From contig JAGDMF010000005.1 in NCBI GenBank assembly GCA_017860455.1, positions 28,855-92,854 of the forward strand: a DNA stretch of 64,000 nt, written 5' to 3'. The translations under genes and the position numbers were made by a program. Below, one piece after another: positions 44,142 through 52,459 of the stretch (the stretch's first letter is position 1; each line of letters opens with the position of its first letter). This DNA comes from Bacteroidota bacterium (GTDB lineage: Bacteria > Bacteroidota > Bacteroidia > Bacteroidales > WCHB1-69). A model generated the notes under the pieces. That model made no database searches. It saw only the letters and a program-made list of their open reading frames with translations, and was not told the origin of the DNA.

Positions 44142-45233
44142 ATGAACAAAAACAATTATTGTGTAATTATGGCTGGTGGAATTGGTGTGCGCTTTTGGCC
44201 AATGAGTAAAACTGAAACCCCAAAACAATTTATTGATATTCTCGGTGATGGACAAACCCTGATACAAAAAACATTTAATAGATGTAGCAAAATTTGCCCG
44301 ACCGAAAACATCTATATTGTTACCAATGTTCAATACTTTGATTTGGTAAAAGCTCAATTACCTTTAATAAACGATGATCAAATTGTTTTGGAACCTGCCA
44401 GAAGAAATACAGCACCTTGTATTGCTTATGCTAATTACAAAATTAAATCCCGCAACCCTGATGCTGTCGTAATGGTTGCCCCCTCAGATCATATTATTTT
44501 AAAAGAGGAAGTTTTTAATGATGTAATTTCTAAGGGAATGGAAATAGTAGCAGAAAATGAATGGTTGCTTACTATTGGGATCCATCCATCATTCCCAAAT
44601 ACAGGATATGGGTATATCCAATTTAATGAAGATATTGTTTGTGAAAAAAATAACTCCATTTATGCTGTAAAAACATTTACAGAAAAACCTTCCCTAGAAT
44701 TTGCGCAACAATTTATTGAAAGTGGCGATTTTCTCTGGAATGCCGGTATTTTCATGTGGTCTGCAAAAACCATTCAAACGGCTTTTGAACAATACCTGCC
44801 TGAAGTAGATGAGCTTTTTAAAAAGGGGGAAGGATTATACAATACTTCCGGTGAAAAAGATTTTATTAACAGAATCTATCAGATCTGCAAAAATATTTCA
44901 GTGGACTATGGTATCATGGAAAAAGCTAAAAATGTTCATGTGTATGCTGCAGAATTTGGCTGGTCCGACCTTGGAACCTGGGGTGCCCTTTATGAATTAA
45001 GAAATAAGGACCAAAATAAGAATGCAATCGTTGGTAATAAGGTAAAAATGTATAATACCTCTAGTTGTGTTATCAACATGCCTAATAATAAAGTAGCAGT
45101 GATTCAGGGATTGGAAGATTACATCATTGTGGATACGGATGAAGTTTTACTCATCTGTAAAAAAGAGGAAGAACAACAAATAAAACAGTATGTTACTGAT
45201 GTAAAAATCGACTTTGGTGATCGATTTGTTTAA
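44142..45233 (+). CDS. manC: mannose-1-phosphate guanylyltransferase
   Basis: The 363-residue nucleotidyltransferase has IMAGGIGVRFWPMSK with PKQFIDI (the GGxGxRxWPxS and PKQ loops), LEPARRNTAPCIAYA, MVAPSDHII and FTEKPSLEFA, with a left-handed helix segment at the end. It lacks the phosphomannose isomerase domain of bifunctional forms. It makes GDP-mannose for glycans or LPS. A shared terminator follows at 45241-45265. Confidence 0.94.
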   Translation: MNKNNYCVIMAGGIGVRFWPMSKTETPKQFIDILGDGQTLIQKTFNRCSKICPTENIYIVTNVQYFDLVKAQLPLINDDQIVLEPARRNTAPCIAYANYKIKSRNPDAVVMVAPSDHIILKEEVFNDVISKGMEIVAENEWLLTIGIHPSFPNTGYGYIQFNEDIVCEKNNSIYAVKTFTEKPSLEFAQQFIESGDFLWNAGIFMWSAKTIQTAFEQYLPEVDELFKKGEGLYNTSGEKDFINRIYQICKNISVDYGIMEKAKNVHVYAAEFGWSDLGTWGALYELRNKDQNKNAIVGNKVKMYNTSSCVINMPNNKVAVIQGLEDYIIVDTDEVLLICKKEEEQQIKQYVTDVKIDFGDRFV

Positions 45234-45240
45234 AATAAAA

Positions 45241-45265
45241 AAAGGCAGGTTAAAAACCTGCCTTT
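45241..45265. terminator. bidirectional terminator between manC and pepT
   Basis: AAAGGCAGGTT and AACCTGCCTTT form a perfect 11-bp stem with a three-base loop. It is flanked by an A-run on the left and TTTTTT on the right, so it can serve both convergent genes. Confidence 0.9.
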
Positions 45266-45283
45266 TTTCTGAAATTTATTTTT

Positions 45284-46498
45284 CTAAGCCTCTACTATAT
45301 TCAAGATCACTTCAACCGCTTTTACCATCGATTCTAATGGAACAAATTCATATTTACCATGAAAATTATGTCCACCTGCAAAAATATTGGGGCAGGGGAG
45401 ACCTTTAAATGATAAATTAGCCCCATCTGTTCCACCTCTAATCGGTTTAATTAAAGGAATAACACCGGCATCAATCATCGCTTTTTCAGCCCTTTCCACA
45501 ATATGATAAACAGGTTCAACCATCTCTCTCATGTTAGCATATTGATCTTTAATCTCAATACTCACCCGATCACTTTCATATTTTTTATTCATAAAATCAA
45601 CAAGATTGAGCATCATTTGCTTTTTGGATTCAAAAATACTCTTGCTGTGATCTCTGATGATGTACTGTAAAGAGGCATTTTCTACAGTACCTTCCGTTTT
45701 AATCAATAAAAAGAACCCTTCATAACCATCCGTGTATTGTGGTTTTTGAAATTCAGGCAATAAACTGTTAAATTCCATAGCCAATAACTGAGCATTGACC
45801 ATTTTATTTTTGGCATAACCGGGATGTACATTTCTACCCTGAAACTTCACTACAGCACCGGCAGCATTGAAATTTTCAAATTCTAATTCTCCAATAGCAC
45901 CTCCATCCATGGTGTATCCAAAATCACAACCGAATTTGGCTACATCAAAATGGATCACCCCTTTTCCAATCTCCTCATCTGGAGTAAATGCAACTTTTAC
46001 AACTCCATGTCTGATCTCAGAGTGTTGGATTAAATACTCAATAGCTGTAACAATCTCTGCAATTCCGGCTTTGTCATCAGCTCCCAATAAGGTTTTTCCA
46101 TCTGTAGTCAGAATAGTTTGTCCTACATAATCGGTCAACTCAGGAAAATCAGAAACAGCTAAAACGGTGTTGGTTTCTGCATCTAACAATATATCTTTTC
46201 CATTATAATTTTCGATCACTCTGGGTTTATCGATTCCCGGCATATCTGGTGCCGTATCAAAATGGGCAATGAATCCGATAGTGGGTAATTTCTCATCACT
46301 ATTAGCAGGAATCATCGCTGTTACATATCCATATTGATCCTTTTTAACTTCTAACATCCCTATTTTTTTGAGTTCCTCAACTAAATAATCGCCAAATACC
46401 AATTGATTAGGTGTTGAGGGATACGTTGTTGATTCAGGATCAGAAGTAGTTGCAAATCCAATATATTGTGAAAATCTTTCTAATAATTTTTCTTTCAT
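45284..46498 (-). CDS. pepT: peptidase T (M20 tripeptidase)
   Basis: The 404-residue protein is full length with RFSQYIGFATTSDP, the zinc-binding GFIAHFDTAPDMPG, LGADDKAGIAEI, FTPDEEIGKG and a C-terminal IRGGTDGANLSFKGLPCPN followed by GGHNFHGKYE. It is a cytoplasmic enzyme that removes the N-terminal residue from tripeptides. The gap to the upstream C1B protease gene is 13 bases, so the two form a peptide-degrading operon. Confidence 0.95.
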   Translation of the reverse strand: MKEKLLERFSQYIGFATTSDPESTTYPSTPNQLVFGDYLVEELKKIGMLEVKKDQYGYVTAMIPANSDEKLPTIGFIAHFDTAPDMPGIDKPRVIENYNGKDILLDAETNTVLAVSDFPELTDYVGQTILTTDGKTLLGADDKAGIAEIVTAIEYLIQHSEIRHGVVKVAFTPDEEIGKGVIHFDVAKFGCDFGYTMDGGAIGELEFENFNAAGAVVKFQGRNVHPGYAKNKMVNAQLLAMEFNSLLPEFQKPQYTDGYEGFFLLIKTEGTVENASLQYIIRDHSKSIFESKKQMMLNLVDFMNKKYESDRVSIEIKDQYANMREMVEPVYHIVERAEKAMIDAGVIPLIKPIRGGTDGANLSFKGLPCPNIFAGGHNFHGKYEFVPLESMVKAVEVILNIVEA

Positions 46499-46511
46499 CG
46501 AAGTAGTTTTC

Positions 46512-47714
46512 TTATTTAATGTTTAGTTTTTTCTTGATATCTTTTGGGATGGCATCTCTATGAACAATTATATTGATGGTTTGCATTTGAATGAATGGAT
46601 AAGAAGCATAAAAATAGCCATTATAAGGATTTCTGCCATCATCTCCCCAGGAATTTTTTACAATAAAATATTTGTTTCCATTTTGATCGGTTGCAATTCC
46701 TGTAATCACCATGCCATGATCATCTGTAGTGGAATAATCATCAAAACCTTTTTGTCTGATTTCTTGTGTAATCACTTGTTCTTTTCCCGGTTTATCAAAG
46801 CTGTAAAGTTCTTTTTCTTTCTCATTTTGAGATAATTTTTCCCATTTTTCCTTATCAGATCCTGATGTGCTTGAAAAATCTTTTTCAGGGATAATGGCAA
46901 CCCCTTTTTTCCAATTGAATCCTTTATGACTAACGTCAGCGCCCCATGCAATACTGTATCCGTTTTCGATGGCGTTGTTCATCACAATCATCATCTCTTC
47001 TAAAGGTAAATTGTAAGATTCTTCCATAGCCCAGTTGTCCGGAATTTCAATCGCAAATTTGGTGTAAAAAGGATGATGAGTGAAGGAAGTAATACTGATG
47101 TAATCATCCATATTAAATCCTAAACTTTTGGCAAATGTTTCAGGTGTGTAAGTTACCCCATTATAAACAAAATTGGCTGGAACTGCTCCTAAATAGGCAT
47201 TGACAACTCCTTCGTATCCTTTTTTCCAGATGGGGGAGATTTTTTTATTCGGATTTTCAATCACAACATCTACATAAGCTTTTAATAAGGCATCAAGTTC
47301 TCCATGAACATGTCCCTCTTCTCCGTATTGAATTCCGGGATATACCGTTTCTGGTACAATTCCGTATTTGTTGATCATATTAAATACATCAAAAAAAGCA
47401 CCACCACCACCGAAATTGTAGTTGCCATGCATTCTGACATACTTATCTGCTTTATCTAAATAAGCACGATTTACAATCCACATTTCTGAAAGATCATACT
47501 CCCCTTTGTCCATGCGGAGCAATTCACATTCTAAAAAGCCAAGACCGGAAAAACTCCAACAGGTACCGGAACGGTTTTGATTTTTAACAGGCGTTGATTT
47601 TACTGATTTTTGTGTGGTAAACACATACCCTTCAGTTGATTCCTGTCCAAATAAAGAAGTGGACAAAAGAATAGCTACTCCAATAAGTAGCGCTATTAAC
47701 GATATTTTTTTCAT
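46512..47714 (-). CDS. secreted C1B (bleomycin-hydrolase-like) cysteine protease
   Basis: The 400-residue protein has a signal peptide (ending SLFGQ) and the catalytic Cys52 in NQNRSGTCWSFSG. The C-terminal half holds the His in TDDHGMVITGIA and the Asn in YFIVKNSWGDDG, giving a complete papain-like triad. The PNKKISPIWKKGYEG insert matches the C1B subfamily. Most C1B enzymes are cytoplasmic; Bacteroidota have exported versions like this. It would feed peptides to the downstream pepT product. A chagasin-like inhibitor gene is found at 62761. Confidence 0.92.
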   Translation of the reverse strand: MKKISLIALLIGVAILLSTSLFGQESTEGYVFTTQKSVKSTPVKNQNRSGTCWSFSGLGFLECELLRMDKGEYDLSEMWIVNRAYLDKADKYVRMHGNYNFGGGGAFFDVFNMINKYGIVPETVYPGIQYGEEGHVHGELDALLKAYVDVVIENPNKKISPIWKKGYEGVVNAYLGAVPANFVYNGVTYTPETFAKSLGFNMDDYISITSFTHHPFYTKFAIEIPDNWAMEESYNLPLEEMMIVMNNAIENGYSIAWGADVSHKGFNWKKGVAIIPEKDFSSTSGSDKEKWEKLSQNEKEKELYSFDKPGKEQVITQEIRQKGFDDYSTTDDHGMVITGIATDQNGNKYFIVKNSWGDDGRNPYNGYFYASYPFIQMQTINIIVHRDAIPKDIKKKLNIK

Positions 47715-47733
47715 TGTTTTTTGGATTTAATAT

Positions 47734-48900
47734 TTATAAAAATTTTCTTCTAACTAAATCACATAGAGCTAAATAAGCTGATGAAGTGGTGTCCCAGAAA
47801 TAATAATTTTTAAGTTCTTCCATCACATTAAAAGCCTCTTCAATGTTTGGACAATTATTTAATCTATGAAGAGATGTACTGAATTCCTCTCCCTTGCTTT
47901 TAAACAACTCTCTGATAAATAAGAACTTGTCATTTATTGAGATCGCTTTTGTTAAATCAACGATCTTCGCTTGTTGAAATTTTGATCCTATAGAATTATC
48001 CTCTTTCTTCTCGGTTAATAACTCGTTTAATGATTTCTTTTCTGTTTTTGCAGGTGCATTTTCCTCTACAAATAATAGTGGTTGCTGAGGTTGTGGCGTA
48101 ACGGGAATTTCTTGTTTGATCACAGTAGAATGCGCAAATTCTAATATATCATCAACAATTTCCACACTCTTCTCTGCGATTTTTTCAGGTTCCTGTTTAA
48201 TTTCTATCGGTTTTTGAATTTCAGGTTCCTGAATTGTAGGTTCTTCAAATATTACAATAGGCTCCACTTTAGGAGTGATGATGGGTGTGTCATCTCTGTT
48301 CTCCACATGAAATACCGGTTGTTCAGGGATCGAAACTTCCTCTTCTAATTCATCTTCTCTTAACAACACCATTTCTAATTCCTTTTTGAGGTGTTCAATA
48401 GTATTTAGTTGATCAGAAATAGTAGATTCATAATCCATCTTAATTTTTTCTGCCATTAGATTTTTTTGATCTAATTCAGATAAAATGCCTTCTATCTCCT
48501 CTTTTTGAGCATGAATAGTTTTATTGAGTTCCCCAATTTGCAAATCAGCGTTGGAACTTTTGAGTTTTTCTTGCTCAACTTCCTTTTTTAAAGTATCAAA
48601 TAGTTGAATAGAGTCACTTTGTTCCATTTTGAGCTGGTTAATCAACTCATTGAGTTCATTAATTTGTTGAACATAGGATTCGTCATTGGTGCCGGAAACT
48701 ACTTGAGATGTTATTTCAGGAATAGAAAGTTGCTCTCTGTCAACCTCTTCTACGGCAGGACAATTCAGCAACAGCAAATAGGCTGCTCTGATGTGTTGAA
48801 GAATAATATCTTTTTCGATTAAAGAATAGGGGCCCGGAACTTCGTTGACTAACTGTAGTGTGTCAATCACCTTAGCGATTAATCCTGTGGGTTTTTCCAT
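47734..48900 (-). CDS. hypothetical coiled-coil protein
   Basis: The 388-residue protein has an N-terminal helical domain (residues ~1-55), a long predicted coiled coil (~78-190, EINQLKMEQ-like heptads), a P/E-rich linker (~195-300) and a C-terminal conserved helical domain (VDLTKAISINDKFLFIRELF, LNNCPNIEEAFNVMEEL, WDTTSSAYLALCDLVRRKFL). That C-terminal domain recurs in uncharacterised Bacteroidota proteins to my recollection. No signal peptide, so cytoplasmic. It heads the C1B-pepT operon at a 19-base gap. No function is assigned. Confidence 0.8.
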   Translation of the reverse strand: MEKPTGLIAKVIDTLQLVNEVPGPYSLIEKDIILQHIRAAYLLLLNCPAVEEVDREQLSIPEITSQVVSGTNDESYVQQINELNELINQLKMEQSDSIQLFDTLKKEVEQEKLKSSNADLQIGELNKTIHAQKEEIEGILSELDQKNLMAEKIKMDYESTISDQLNTIEHLKKELEMVLLREDELEEEVSIPEQPVFHVENRDDTPIITPKVEPIVIFEEPTIQEPEIQKPIEIKQEPEKIAEKSVEIVDDILEFAHSTVIKQEIPVTPQPQQPLLFVEENAPAKTEKKSLNELLTEKKEDNSIGSKFQQAKIVDLTKAISINDKFLFIRELFKSKGEEFSTSLHRLNNCPNIEEAFNVMEELKNYYFWDTTSSAYLALCDLVRRKFL

Positions 48901-48982
48901 ATTTTAAAAAGTTTTGGTTTAGGTTTGAACAATTTTTATCATTTTTTGGGAACTAAAACCACATAAGTTACAAAAAAACTCG

Positions 48983-48990
48983 TAATTTTG
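48983..48990 (+). promoter_or_regulatory. -7 box for tdk
   Basis: TAATTTTG lies about 55 bases before the tdk start at 49046. It overlaps the transcript of the leftward coiled-coil gene, whose -7 box is at 49009. Confidence 0.4.
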
Positions 48991-49008
48991 TTTTTCGAAA
49001 TGATTTGT

Positions 49009-49016
49009 CAAAAATA
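49009..49016 (-). promoter_or_regulatory. -7 box for the coiled-coil/C1B/pepT operon
   Basis: Minus-strand TATTTTTG lies about 108 bases before the start at 48900. Confidence 0.45.
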
Positions 49017-49045
49017 CTAAAAAAAATGATTTCAATTTAAAAAAA

Positions 49046-49630
49046 ATGTTTTTAGAAAATAAAGCAAACAGAATTAAAAACAAAGGTTGGATCGAGGTGG
49101 TCTGTGGGTCGATGTTTTCCGGAAAAACGGAGGAATTGCTCCGTCGGATCAAACGGGCACGTTTTGCAAATCAAACCATTGAACTCTTTAAACCCGCAAT
49201 GGATACCCGCTATTCCGAAGAAGAGATGGTTTCCCATGATCATTCTGCCATGACGGCAACTCCAGTTAACAATTCTGCAGAAATTTTGTTGTATGTTAAC
49301 ATTGAAAATGTGGAAGTGGTTGGGATCGACGAAGTTCAGTTTTTTGACCAAGGTATTATTGATGTGTGTAATCAGTTAGCCAATAAAGGGATTCGCGTTA
49401 TTGTAGCCGGTCTGGATATGGATTATCTCGGAAACCCATTCGGTCCTATGCCCGGATTGATGGCGATTGCTGAATATGTGACCAAAGTACATGCAATTTG
49501 CACTCAATGTGGCGATTTAGCTCAGTACTCCCACCGCTTAGTGGCTAATGATAAACAAGTTCTGCTCGGCGAAACCGATACTTATACTCCTCTTTGCCGC
49601 CACTGTTTTATAGAAGCCAGAAATCAATAG
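49046..49630 (+). CDS. tdk: thymidine kinase
   Basis: The 194-residue type II thymidine kinase has the P-loop [18 protein letters not shown] near residue 18, the Walker B-like [10 protein letters not shown], the lasso with [14 protein letters not shown], and zinc-binding cysteines in CTQCG and CRHC. It phosphorylates thymidine in salvage. It is the first of a run with cdaA, which has its own -7 box 16 bases after the stop. Confidence 0.95.
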   Translation: MFLENKANRIKNKGWIEVVCGSMFSGKTEELLRRIKRARFANQTIELFKPAMDTRYSEEEMVSHDHSAMTATPVNNSAEILLYVNIENVEVVGIDEVQFFDQGIIDVCNQLANKGIRVIVAGLDMDYLGNPFGPMPGLMAIAEYVTKVHAICTQCGDLAQYSHRLVANDKQVLLGETDTYTPLCRHCFIEARNQ

Positions 49631-49645
49631 TTCACCTTTTTTTTG

Positions 49646-49653
49646 TACTTTTG
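49646..49653 (+). promoter_or_regulatory. -7 box for cdaA
   Basis: TACTTTTG lies 23 bases before the ATG at 49677. Confidence 0.55.
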
Positions 49654-49676
49654 CAAAATTATAATCGCAACGGTAT

Positions 49677-50477
49677 ATGAGTTTCCTCCTTAATATTTTA
49701 AGTTTTGTTCAATTTAAAATCACTGACTTAGTCGATATTTTATTGGTTGCTCTAATCCTGTACCAATTTTATAAATGGCTTAAAGGTACCGCTGCAGTGA
49801 GAATTTTCTTCGGTCTCATGATCCTTTTCGTGATCTGGAAAGGGGTTTCCCTTTTTCAGTTGAACATGTTATCTGAAATACTGGGGCAATTTGTAAGTGT
49901 TGGAGTTATCCTGCTAATCGTGGTATTCCAACCGGAATTAAGGAAATTTTTGCTCTATATCGGAAATACTGAAGTGCTCAAATGGGCTCGATTATACATC
50001 CGTGGTAAATCAAATTCAGCCGATTATGCCAATGATATTGAAGCAATTACAAGGGCATGTGAAAGAATGGCTGCTACAAGAACAGGCGCATTGATGGTGT
50101 TTGCCAGAAGTACCCCGCTGGATGATTTTTTAGCAACCGGTCAGGCAATCGATGCCAAAGTGTCTCAAGAATTATTGGAAAATCTATTTTATAAAAATGC
50201 TCCGCTTCACGATGGAGCTGTAATTATCATTGATCATAGAATCGCTGCTGCGAGATGTATCCTTCCTGTTTCTAAAGATGAATCGATCTCTTCCGATTTA
50301 GGATTAAGACACCGCTCAGCCATTGGAGCCACTACGTTAACTGATGCTATTTCAATTATTGTTTCGGAACAAACGGGACATATTTCGTGGTGTAAAAATG
50401 GTGAGTTACGCCGTAATATTTCACCTTCAGTGTTAAAACAAATGATGATGGAGGAGATTTATTCGGAAAAGGAATAG
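49677..50477 (+). CDS. cdaA: diadenylate cyclase, membrane-bound
   Basis: The 266-residue protein has three N-terminal membrane helices and a DisA_N domain with the catalytic LHDGAVIII (Asp-Gly-Ala, 179-181) and GLRHRSAIGAT (RHR, 211-213). It makes cyclic di-AMP from ATP at the inner membrane; in Bacteroidota c-di-AMP affects envelope and osmotic balance. CdaR and GlmM, its partners in Firmicutes, are not adjacent, and neither is folP. Confidence 0.95.
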   Translation: MSFLLNILSFVQFKITDLVDILLVALILYQFYKWLKGTAAVRIFFGLMILFVIWKGVSLFQLNMLSEILGQFVSVGVILLIVVFQPELRKFLLYIGNTEVLKWARLYIRGKSNSADYANDIEAITRACERMAATRTGALMVFARSTPLDDFLATGQAIDAKVSQELLENLFYKNAPLHDGAVIIIDHRIAAARCILPVSKDESISSDLGLRHRSAIGATTLTDAISIIVSEQTGHISWCKNGELRRNISPSVLKQMMMEEIYSEKE

Positions 50478-50511
50478 AATATTAACTTTTAGCCTGCACA
50501 AAAAAAAATTG

Positions 50512-50519
50512 TATTTTTG
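50512..50519 (+). promoter_or_regulatory. -7 box for the Fic gene
   Basis: TATTTTTG lies 29 bases before the ATG at 50549. Confidence 0.55.
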
Positions 50520-50548
50520 TACATGTTATCAAAAAGAAATTAAAGTAT

Positions 50549-51271
50549 ATGTGTACGTTATTATCCTTTCTTAAAAATGAAAAAGATATAAAACAAAAGG
50601 GAGGATTATATCATAAAACACAAATCCATTTGGCCTATAATTCCAATAAAATTGAAGGAAGTAAATTAACAGAAGAGCAGACCCGTTATATTTTTGAAAC
50701 AAGAACGATTGGGTTTAAAGAGGAGGAAGCTGTTCCGATTGATGATATCATAGAGATGTCAAACCATTTTATCGCATTTGATTTGTTATTAGATACTGCT
50801 CATGAAAATTTAAGCTCCCAAATTATTCAAGAGTTTCATAAAACCCTTAAAAGCAGCACTTCAGATGCGCAACAAAAATGGTTTAAAGTTGGAGCCTGGA
50901 AAGCACTTCCCAATGAAGTTGGTGGATTTGAAACAACACATCCCAAAGATGTTGATGAATCGATGAATCAGTTGAATAATTGGTATTTATCGATTCCCGA
51001 AATAAGCATTGAGCATATTATTGAATACCATTATCGATTTGAGTCCATACATCCTTTTCAAGATGGAAACGGCAGAGTCGGAAGACTCATTATGTTTAGA
51101 GAATGTTTAATAAATGGGATCATCCCATTTATTATTGACAACAATCATAAACAGTTTTACTACAGAGGCTTACGGGAATACTCTCATGTCAAAGGGTATT
51201 TAATTGACACCATTTTATCCGCACAGGACACCTACAAATCGTGGATCGACTATTTCGTACCGCCCAAATAA
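50549..51271 (+). CDS. Fic-domain AMP-transferase with N-terminal self-inhibition motif
   Basis: The 240-residue protein has a complete Fic motif HPFQDGNGRVGR (residues 168-179, with catalytic His168). An inhibitory helix motif SNKIEG at residues 32-37 matches (S/T)xxxE(G/N), which makes it a class II Fic protein kept inactive by its own glutamate. Fic enzymes usually attach AMP to Tyr, Ser or Thr of target proteins. No antitoxin is nearby, as expected when inhibition is internal. Target unknown. Confidence 0.92.
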   Translation: MCTLLSFLKNEKDIKQKGGLYHKTQIHLAYNSNKIEGSKLTEEQTRYIFETRTIGFKEEEAVPIDDIIEMSNHFIAFDLLLDTAHENLSSQIIQEFHKTLKSSTSDAQQKWFKVGAWKALPNEVGGFETTHPKDVDESMNQLNNWYLSIPEISIEHIIEYHYRFESIHPFQDGNGRVGRLIMFRECLINGIIPFIIDNNHKQFYYRGLREYSHVKGYLIDTILSAQDTYKSWIDYFVPPK

Positions 51272-51277
51272 AATCTA

Positions 51278-52456
51278 TTATTTAAAAAATTCAAAAACAA
51301 CCGCTACCATCATTTTCGATGCCGTTTTCAAAGCCCTTTCATCAATATTAAAGTGAGCTGAGTGTAATGGATATACAATCCCTTGCTCCGGATTGGCTAC
51401 CCCAACTCTGAAAAAGGTGCCCGGAACTTGCTGTAAAAAATAACTGAAATCTTCAGCAGTGGTTCTTAAATCCAAGGAGAGAACATTCTCCTCGCCTAAA
51501 ACCTGCTGGGCTATTTGTATCGTTTTTTTAGTTACCTGCGGATCATTTTTCAACATCGGATACCCGTGTCTGATATCCGGAATGCAGGTTGCTCCGTATT
51601 GGTGACACACGTCATGAGCAATCTCTTCAATTTTGGCTAATATCTGTGCTCTTTTTTCTTCGTCAAAGACTCTTAAAGTGCCCGATAATGTGACTGAATC
51701 TGGAATCACATTATTGGCTCCGTCGCCTATAAACCGGCCAAAATTTAAAACATACGGCGTGTCGGTCGGTTTCAGCTTCTCAATCTCCTCTTCCCACCTG
51801 ATCAAAAGTCGCGCTGCTATCGGAATCGGATTGATCACGTCATTCAATAACGCGGCATGTCCCCCTTTCCCAATTATGGTAAAGTGGATCTCATCTGTGG
51901 AGGCCATATATTTTCCGGCTCTGAATCCCACTTTTTCGGGACCAAATCCGGTATCCGCATGAAGTGCAAATACATAATCAACTTTTGGATTTTCTAAAAC
52001 ACCTGCTTCAATCATAAAATGGGCGCCCCCTTCATATCGCTCTTCTGAAGGTTGAAAAATAGCTTTTACGGTTCCTCCAAACTGAGATTTGTGCTCTTGA
52101 AGAACCATTAGAGCACCTAAGAGTGAAGCAGTATGAAAATCGTGACCGCACGCATGCATCACCCCTTCGTTTTGGGAACAATAGGAAACATTATTCAGCT
52201 CTTTAACGGGTAAAGCGTCCATATCGGCTCTTAACGCAATGCAAGTATCTCCTTCCAGTTCCCCTTTGATCGTTGCTACAATTCCGTGTCCGGCAATGTG
52301 TGGAGTATAAGGGATCCCAATCTGATCCAGAATGGTGCCAATATAGTGTGCCGTTTGTACCTCTTCTCCCGATAGCTCAGGATTTTGATGAAGATGGCGG
52401 CGTATAGCCACCATCTGATCAAAATAGTTCAAAATGTACTGATTAACGGGAATCAT
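51278..52456 (-). CDS. M20D amidohydrolase (hippurate/IAA-amino-acid hydrolase-like)
   Basis: The 392-residue protein has IRRHLHQNPELSGEE, the metal-binding MHACGHDFHTA, FQPSEERYEGGAHFMIEAG, the dimerisation lid GKGGHAALL and the C-terminal TTAEDFSYFLQQVPG. Family members remove acyl or aromatic groups from amino-acid conjugates; the exact substrate is open. No signal peptide, so it is cytoplasmic. It starts three bases after the S46 peptidase stop, so the two are co-transcribed: an exported dipeptidyl peptidase and an intracellular hydrolase. Confidence 0.92.
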   Translation of the reverse strand: MIPVNQYILNYFDQMVAIRRHLHQNPELSGEEVQTAHYIGTILDQIGIPYTPHIAGHGIVATIKGELEGDTCIALRADMDALPVKELNNVSYCSQNEGVMHACGHDFHTASLLGALMVLQEHKSQFGGTVKAIFQPSEERYEGGAHFMIEAGVLENPKVDYVFALHADTGFGPEKVGFRAGKYMASTDEIHFTIIGKGGHAALLNDVINPIPIAARLLIRWEEEIEKLKPTDTPYVLNFGRFIGDGANNVIPDSVTLSGTLRVFDEEKRAQILAKIEEIAHDVCHQYGATCIPDIRHGYPMLKNDPQVTKKTIQIAQQVLGEENVLSLDLRTTAEDFSYFLQQVPGTFFRVGVANPEQGIVYPLHSAHFNIDERALKTASKMMVAVVFEFFK

Positions 52457-52459
52457 GAA

